A DNA stretch of 20,947 nt from Stemphylium vesicarium. Taxonomy: Eukaryota > Ascomycota > Dothideomycetes > Pleosporales > Pleosporaceae. The notes under the pieces are model-generated. The model saw only the letters and a list, made by a program, of their open reading frames with translations, searched no databases and was not told where the DNA came from. Shown here one piece after another: positions 16,304-20,947 of the stretch (within the stretch, counting starts at the first letter, position 1; every line of letters starts with the position of its first letter). Both the position numbers and the translations under genes were made by a program. The DNA lies in the NCBI GenBank assembly GCA_004380135.1, contig QXCR01000301.1, forward strand, positions 1-20,947, in the 5' to 3' direction.

Positions 16304-19300
16304 TAAATTAACTCACACTCCGCTCGCCAGTCACTTAGCGTATTGAGCGAAGACTGTGTATCAGGGTGTTGCTCGCCAAGAACCTGCTCACGTAGCTGGA
16401 AGCATCTTTCCATCAGTGCAAGAGCCTCCTCGTAACGAGCTTGTGACTGCAGCGTGAACGCGAGATTGTGCATACTACTTAGCGTGGCAGGATGCTTGTC
16501 AGTAAGCACTCTCTTCCTCGTCTCCATCACTTGCACAAATAGCTTTTCAGCCTCCTTCCACCGCCCTTGCCTCATGTACGTTGACGCTAGGTTGTTTATG
16601 CTGGTCAGCGTGGCAGGATGCTCGTCAGTAAGCACTCTCTTCCTCATCTGCATCACTTGCACCTCCAGCTCTTCCGCCTCCTTCCATCGCCCTTGGTTAC
16701 TATACGTCACCGCTAGGTTGCCCATGCTGGTTAGCGTGTCAGGATGCTCGTCAGTAAGCACTCTCTTCCTCGTCTCCATCACTTGCACAAATAGCTCTTC
16801 GGCCTCCTTCCATCGCCCTTGGTTCCGGTACGTCTTCCCTAGGTTGGCCATGCTAGCCAGCGTGTCGGGATGCTCGTCGGTAAGCACTCGCTTCCTCGCC
16901 TGCATCACTTGCACCTGCAGCTCTTCAGCCTCTGTCCATCGCCCTTGCTTCCTGTATATCGACGCTAGGTTGTTCATGCTGGTCAGCATGTCGGGATGCT
17001 CATCCGTAAGCACTCTCTTCCTCGTCTGCATCACTCGCACCTCCAGCTCTTCGGCCTCCTTCCATCGCCCTTGCTTCCTGTATACAGTCGTTAGCGATTG
17101 CGGCTTCACCCCTGCAGGAAGCATTCAAAAAATCAGTCATCATTAGGTCGAAGATTGACCAATCACATTGCCTGTTCTGGAGCGGACGTCTAGCGCTAAG
17201 CCATGTACGGAAAGTGGGGTTGCTCAAAACCGTTGCGCATCTGCGTGTAGGGGTGAGGCCGCAATCGCTAACGACTGTATCGACGCTAGGTTGGCCATGC
17301 TGATCAGCGTGTCAGGATGCTCGTCAGTAAGCACTCTCTTGCTCGTCTGCATCACTTGCACTTGCAGCTCTTCAGCCTCCTTCCACCGCCCTTGGTCCCA
17401 GTACGTCTTCCCTAGGTTGGCCATGCTAGCCAGCGTGTCGGGATGCTCGTCGGTAAGCACTCGCTTCCTCGCCTGCATCACTTGCACCTGCAGCTCTTTA
17501 GCCTCTTTATACCGTCCGTCACTAGACAGAGTCATAGCACATTTTGATGCAAGCCGCAATCTTCCCTCGTCGTCATCGTCCGCCGGACTATGCGACAGAG
17601 CATACTGGGCATGCGGAAGTAGTCGCCTCCACTTGCTTCTGTTACTATGATCGCTGTCTGGAAATACTTGGAGTAGCTGTGTGATAGTGCGTTGAGTCCA
17701 TTGTGTAAGCCGTCCCTGCACTTGCAGCCGCTTGCGTAGAGCTTGGTGGACTAGTCGATGAACATCGAGCGCAGACTCAGCAGGTCGCCTGGTGACGAGC
17801 GCATACTTGTCAAGCATCCTGATGGCATCTTCTCTTGCTTGCGTTGAGGATGCCTCTACAAGATCAAGCGAGATGTCTTTCTGATCTACGCATGCAGCAA
17901 GAAACAGACAGTCTGCGGCAAACGCATTATAACGACTGATCTGATCTATAGAGAGAACCAGTGTAGCAGCTATAGGGTTTTTCGCACCAGAACCTCGTAA
18001 CCTATCCTTAGACGAGTCACCGCTGTGTTCGACAACTAGCTCTTTGTGCTCGTCCAGTCGTAATCGATACTTTTGTACCATCATACCGCTAGCCTTCATA
18101 CAGGCCGCTGCTTGCATAACTGCTAGAGGGAGATACGATAGCTCTCTTAGCAAGTGCTCAGCTTCCTGCTGCTCAGTGTTCGCGAGTGGCCTCTCCAAGC
18201 GGACTTGCAGCATCCTCAGCGCTGCGTCTAGTGTCAGCTCTCGCAGCGCTATGATGTTCTGTGAAGCAAGCGCCTGAGCTGTGTCGGTGCTAGTTGTTGT
18301 GAAGATGACAGAACATAGCTTAGACTGCGGCAGACAGTCGGCTAAGTCTACAGGTTCAGTCGTGGACGAACCGCCAGATCGTAGAGTGATGTTTTCTGCG
18401 TTGTCGAAGATTAGTAAACACTGTCGCGCACTCATCTCTTCTATACAGCGCTTTGCAAGCTGCTTCATGTCGACTTGGTCATTGTCCCACCCAGGTATAC
18501 TGAGCTTCTGCGCAACACTTGCATACGACTGATAGAGACTGTCCTTGTCGCTCGCATCCATCCAGAGGACTGAGCAGCTTTTGTTGTTCTGCCTCGTTCT
18601 GTGTGCAACCTCGAGCGCAAGCTGCGACTTGCCTGTTCCGCCAGGTCCAACGATCGCTACTGTAGTAGTGGTCTGTTCGTTGGTGAAGAGCTTGGCTTCT
18701 AGCTCGGCGAGCTGCGACTCTCGGCCTACAAAGCGAGGGTTTTGTGAGAAGGGAATGATCGACGGTGCATCACTAGCTCCCTCCAGTTCAGCCTGCAGTC
18801 TGCTTCGTGCACTCTCCTCTCCTTCGCCATACGCGGTGGACATAGAGACGCCAAGAATGCCAAGCAGGCAGTATACAATGTCTTCCTCTTCCGTTGTTTT
18901 GCGGATTTCGGCCCATCTCTCTCGCTCGGATGTAGTGAACTGGTTCAAAGGGCAGTTGCGTAATGCCGCGAGCGGGATGTTGGTGATCTCGTGGACAAGC
19001 TGGTCGAGCGACGCTTTGTCGCCTATGCGGTGTCCTTCACGCGAGAAGAACTTAACTGACACTGGCGCGATTAGCTCCTGGAGCGTCCATCCCCGAGTGA
19101 ACCATGCGCTTGCACGGAGTGATGCCTCCCAGTCGCTGCGTTGGACCAGCTCTGTCTCAGTCGACACCGATACGTCTGACAAGAAGACGTAGCACTGCGC
19201 CGCATCCTTGTACCACTGAAACATCGAGTTGATCGCCTTCGAGCGCTCGTTGTTATTCCACCTGTCGATGCAGCATGTGTCGATCCAGAAGTGCTGCAGC

Positions 19301-19503
19301 TCGTCCTGTGCCGCCCGTTCGGCGCAAAACTGGAGCTTTTGATAGCCTTCTTCCTTCTCCTTGTAGCCTCCACTCGATATGTCTTCGATCAGGATCTCGG
19401 AGTCGCTCCATCTGTGCGACAGAATGGCGTAGGGCGGGATCGTTTTGCCGCGGAAATCTGTCAAGACAAGCTTTCCCAGCGCGTCGAAGTGGAGAAGCCG
19501 CAT
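16285..19503 (-). CDS. HET/NB-ARC/TPR NLR-like protein, interrupted by a MITE
   Basis: A fungal NOD-like receptor, the type used in non-self recognition and programmed cell death. From ATG 19501-19503: HET domain (PYAILSHRW about 24-32, HFWIDTCCID 71-80, WFTRGWTLQELIAP 134-147); NTPase with P-loop GPGGTGKS at 286-293, Walker B LLIFDN 363-368, and LSYLPLA 455-461 (the GLPLA-like motif); winged-helix-like region; then eight 42-residue kinesin-light-chain-type TPRs from about residue 663. After two repeats the frame meets MITE family 2 copy E (17085-17277) and stops at 17224. Without the MITE and one TA the frame continues, giving 1007 residues and ending at 16285. The disrupted form would lack six TPRs unless the MITE is spliced out. 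LTR-like copies flank it on both sides in inverted orientation. Confidence 0.92.
16310..17520 (-). repeat. eight near-identical 126-bp TPR repeats
   Basis: Eight units of 42 codons with the core GRWKEAEEL-V-VM---KRVLTDEHP-TL-SM-NL. Six to seven are nearly identical at DNA level; the last (ARYEEALALMERCF) is diverged, as usual for a C-terminal unit. Differences concentrate at a few positions: L(Q/E/F)V, VM(Q/E)(A/T/M), SM(A/N/G/H)NL and the A(S/V/F)(I/T) stretch. Near-identical repeats with few variable sites are known in fungal NLRs and reflect unequal exchange. Confidence 0.92.
17085..17277. mobile_element. MITE family 2, copy E, inside the NLR TPR domain
   Basis: 193 bp, left end CAGTCGTTAGCGATTGCGGC, right end GCCGCAATCGCTAACGACTG, TA at 17083-17084 and 17278-17279. 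The ends are exact inverse copies over at least 20 bases, suggesting a young insertion. In the gene's direction the far end gives CGCTAACGACTGTATACAG, a good branch site plus acceptor. Confidence 0.96.
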
Positions 19504-19830
19504 GGCGTTTGCAGTTTTGGCTTAGTCAAGGAAAGGTAAGGCGCGAACGACTTTACTGGTGTCGAGAGTAGAAAGGCATAGTCGCGACAGAGCGAAGCAG
19601 GTAGAGGAAGCTTGCGCTGGGCTGCTGTGAAGGCAGCCTGTCGAGGCAGTGCATGCGACCAGGCTGAGCGGATGCTGGGCACATCGAGCATCCTGCGCCG
19701 CCCCGCCTCACAGCTTGCGCTGGCTAGCATTCGCTGTGTGAACGCACGTTGGAATACTGCGCACATGGGCAGGGTGCCAGCGGGTAGAGATTGCTACCTA
19801 GACTGCCATCGTAGCGTCTCGCGAGACTCA
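19504..19830 (-). promoter_or_regulatory. upstream region of the NLR gene
   Basis: 327 bases between the NLR start codon and the end of LTR-like copy 4, which points in the same direction. No clear TATA box was found. A perfect 12-bp palindrome GTCTCGCGAGAC lies at 19816-19827 next to the repeat end. Overlapping small ORFs here look like chance. Confidence 0.4.
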
Positions 19831-20619
19831 TGTTAACGAGGAAGGGTGCGCAGCGATGTAGGTCGTGTAGACGTAAAGATACCGTCTTGTTGCACGCACT
19901 TTGCGCACCATTCCGCAGACGTTCGACGAAAAGTCGATTGCTTTATAGCAAAAGTAGTACGAGCTTAAGCTAAGCGCCCTTTGATAGCAATTTCTACGAC
20001 AAATAAGCTGCTTTGCGAAGAAAGTAGTAGAGGGAGCATGAGGCGCGGCTGTCTGCAACGCGCGTGTGCACGTCCGCAAGAACAGCTGTCTGCAAAGTCG
20101 GGAATAAGAGCTGCCTCAGGCGGAGTGCTCAAAGCTGCAGTTCCTAGCCACAGCGCGCAAGGTAGGCGCACAGATATTTCAGCACGCTACTGCAAGCTGC
20201 TGCATGCCAAGTACTGCTAACAGCGCACGTCCTGAGGGCCGCGTTTCGACGATCTTGCCGTCTGCGCGGAGAAACTGTCGGATCCTCACTCCTTACCCTA
20301 AATCGACCTTTTGAGGCTGCAGTCTTAATCTTTGTTACCTTAGCTCGCTTTGTAGCCTACCGAGCTCTTTGCAGATACTTACTGTCGCGAACAAACAGGG
20401 GCGTGCTAGAGGAGAGTCGGGGACAGCGTTGACAGAACTAGCGACAGCACGGTCAACGATGCGCTTTTTGACATCGGAGACTGATGTGCTGGGAGAACGA
20501 GAGCTGCAGAGTAGATGCGCACTGCACCTGTTTGTACTCGAGAACACTGAGGAAAATCCGAGAGCCCGGAAGAGAAAGCGTCCCGTTACACCATGCGTCC
20601 CGGCACGCTTGGATCGACA
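19831..20619 (-). repeat. LTR-like repeat, copy 4 (inverted)
   Basis: On the minus strand it runs from TGTCGATCCAAGCGTGCC at 20619 to TCCTCGTTAACA at 19831, 789 bp, and contains a TATAAAGC box near 19945. Homologous to copy 3 over most of its length. Flanks (ACTCA left, TTAAT right) do not match, so no target duplication is preserved. It sits 328 bases upstream of the NLR start in the sense direction and may influence its transcription. Confidence 0.62.
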
Positions 20620-20947
20620 TTAATAAACAACTATTAACTCTATCTAATTGTTATGGGCGGAAAGAGGCCTGCTAACGAGTATGCATTTGCTCCTATGTAC
20701 AGAATAAGAAAGGTAGAGAAAAGAAGTGTAGGTGTCCTCCTTCGTACGGTACTTATGCTTTGCGCTACCTCTACGCTAGCGTTCCGCGCTAGCCTAAAGT
20801 AAGAAGGTAGCAGTACTTAGGCGTAGCCCTTTACAATACCTCCCCTCTCCTCTTGGAGGCGTCGTACGACAGAAGACACGTGACTCTCCTTCCATTTCTA
20901 TTGTCGTGCCCCACTCTCTTGCGGTGGATCCGGCCTTTTCGTACGTC
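20620..20947. other. right-edge stretch, nothing recognised
   Basis: No gene or known repeat. A small inverted repeat GCTAGCG/CGCTAGC lies at 20775-20793. The sequence just outside copy 4 (TTATTAATG, AACAATTAGA) resembles the outside of copy 3, so the repeat family may extend slightly beyond the start chosen here. Confidence 0.4.

Noticed and set aside
16454..17650. Plus-strand ORFs of 230 and 160 codons with repeated Ser/Cys/Leu segments
   Set aside because: They are antisense shadows of the TPR repeats on the minus strand.
18545..19192. Plus-strand ORF of 215 codons
   Set aside because: Antisense to the HET and NB-ARC coding region of the NLR gene.

Overview
The window looks like a transposon-rich accessory region of a filamentous ascomycete, probably a dothideomycete. 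The grounds are short introns with GTAAGT donors and CTAAC branch sites, two HET-domain genes (one of them a HET/NB-ARC/TPR fungal NLR), an F-box-like 'LPAELRERIY' protein, a fungal pogo-type transposase, and many short TA-flanked MITEs. No housekeeping gene is visible. The genus cannot be fixed from sequence alone.

Layout. 1-633: N-terminal end of an hAT-like transposase (minus strand, runs off the left edge) and its non-coding end. 634-3192: a dead pogo-type transposase carrying two MITEs, a small solo LTR and two nonsense codons. 3161-3952: LTR-like repeat copy 1. 4150-7552: HET-domain gene on the minus strand, whose 5' half is a tandem array of intron-like units. 7590-8220: LTR-like repeat copy 2, inverted relative to copy 1. 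8242-8383: foldback MITE. 8501-9182: hAT-like debris and an acidic ORF. 9541-10003: MITE nested in MITE. 10223-10528: small ORF. 11527-12366: F-box-like gene. 12600-13304: three MITEs in a row. 13712-14164: hypothetical ORF. 14295-15498: an inverted-repeat pair around MITE and zinc-ribbon remnants. 15536-16303: LTR-like copy 3. 16285-19503: HET/NB-ARC/TPR gene (minus) interrupted by a MITE. 19831-20619: LTR-like copy 4, inverted relative to copy 3.

The main discovery is in the HET gene. On the minus strand, 20 tandem units of 68 or 56 bp each carry a GTAAGT donor, a (C/T)TAAC branch site and a TAG (once CAG) acceptor. Between each acceptor and the next donor lie exactly three variable bases. 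Read as splicing signals, each unit is a 65- or 53-nt intron plus a one-codon exon. Two further one-codon exons (AGG, GAG) with 53-nt introns lie upstream in non-repetitive DNA, then a 12-codon exon starting at ATG 7552. Joining these 22 codons to the downstream HET exons gives one open frame of 643 codons. All these introns are phase 0, so skipping any set of microexons keeps the frame. The variable codons are concentrated in Gly, Asp, Glu, Arg and aromatic residues. This would be a modular, codon-by-codon variable segment at the N-terminus of an allorecognition or immune-type protein. It is inferred from sequence; no transcript was examined.

Both HET genes are on the minus strand. Each has an LTR-like repeat upstream in the sense direction and one downstream in the antisense direction, so each sits between inverted copies of the same repeat family. 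At least five transposon families have inserted here, often into one another, and TA target duplications allow several nested insertions to be read back cleanly.
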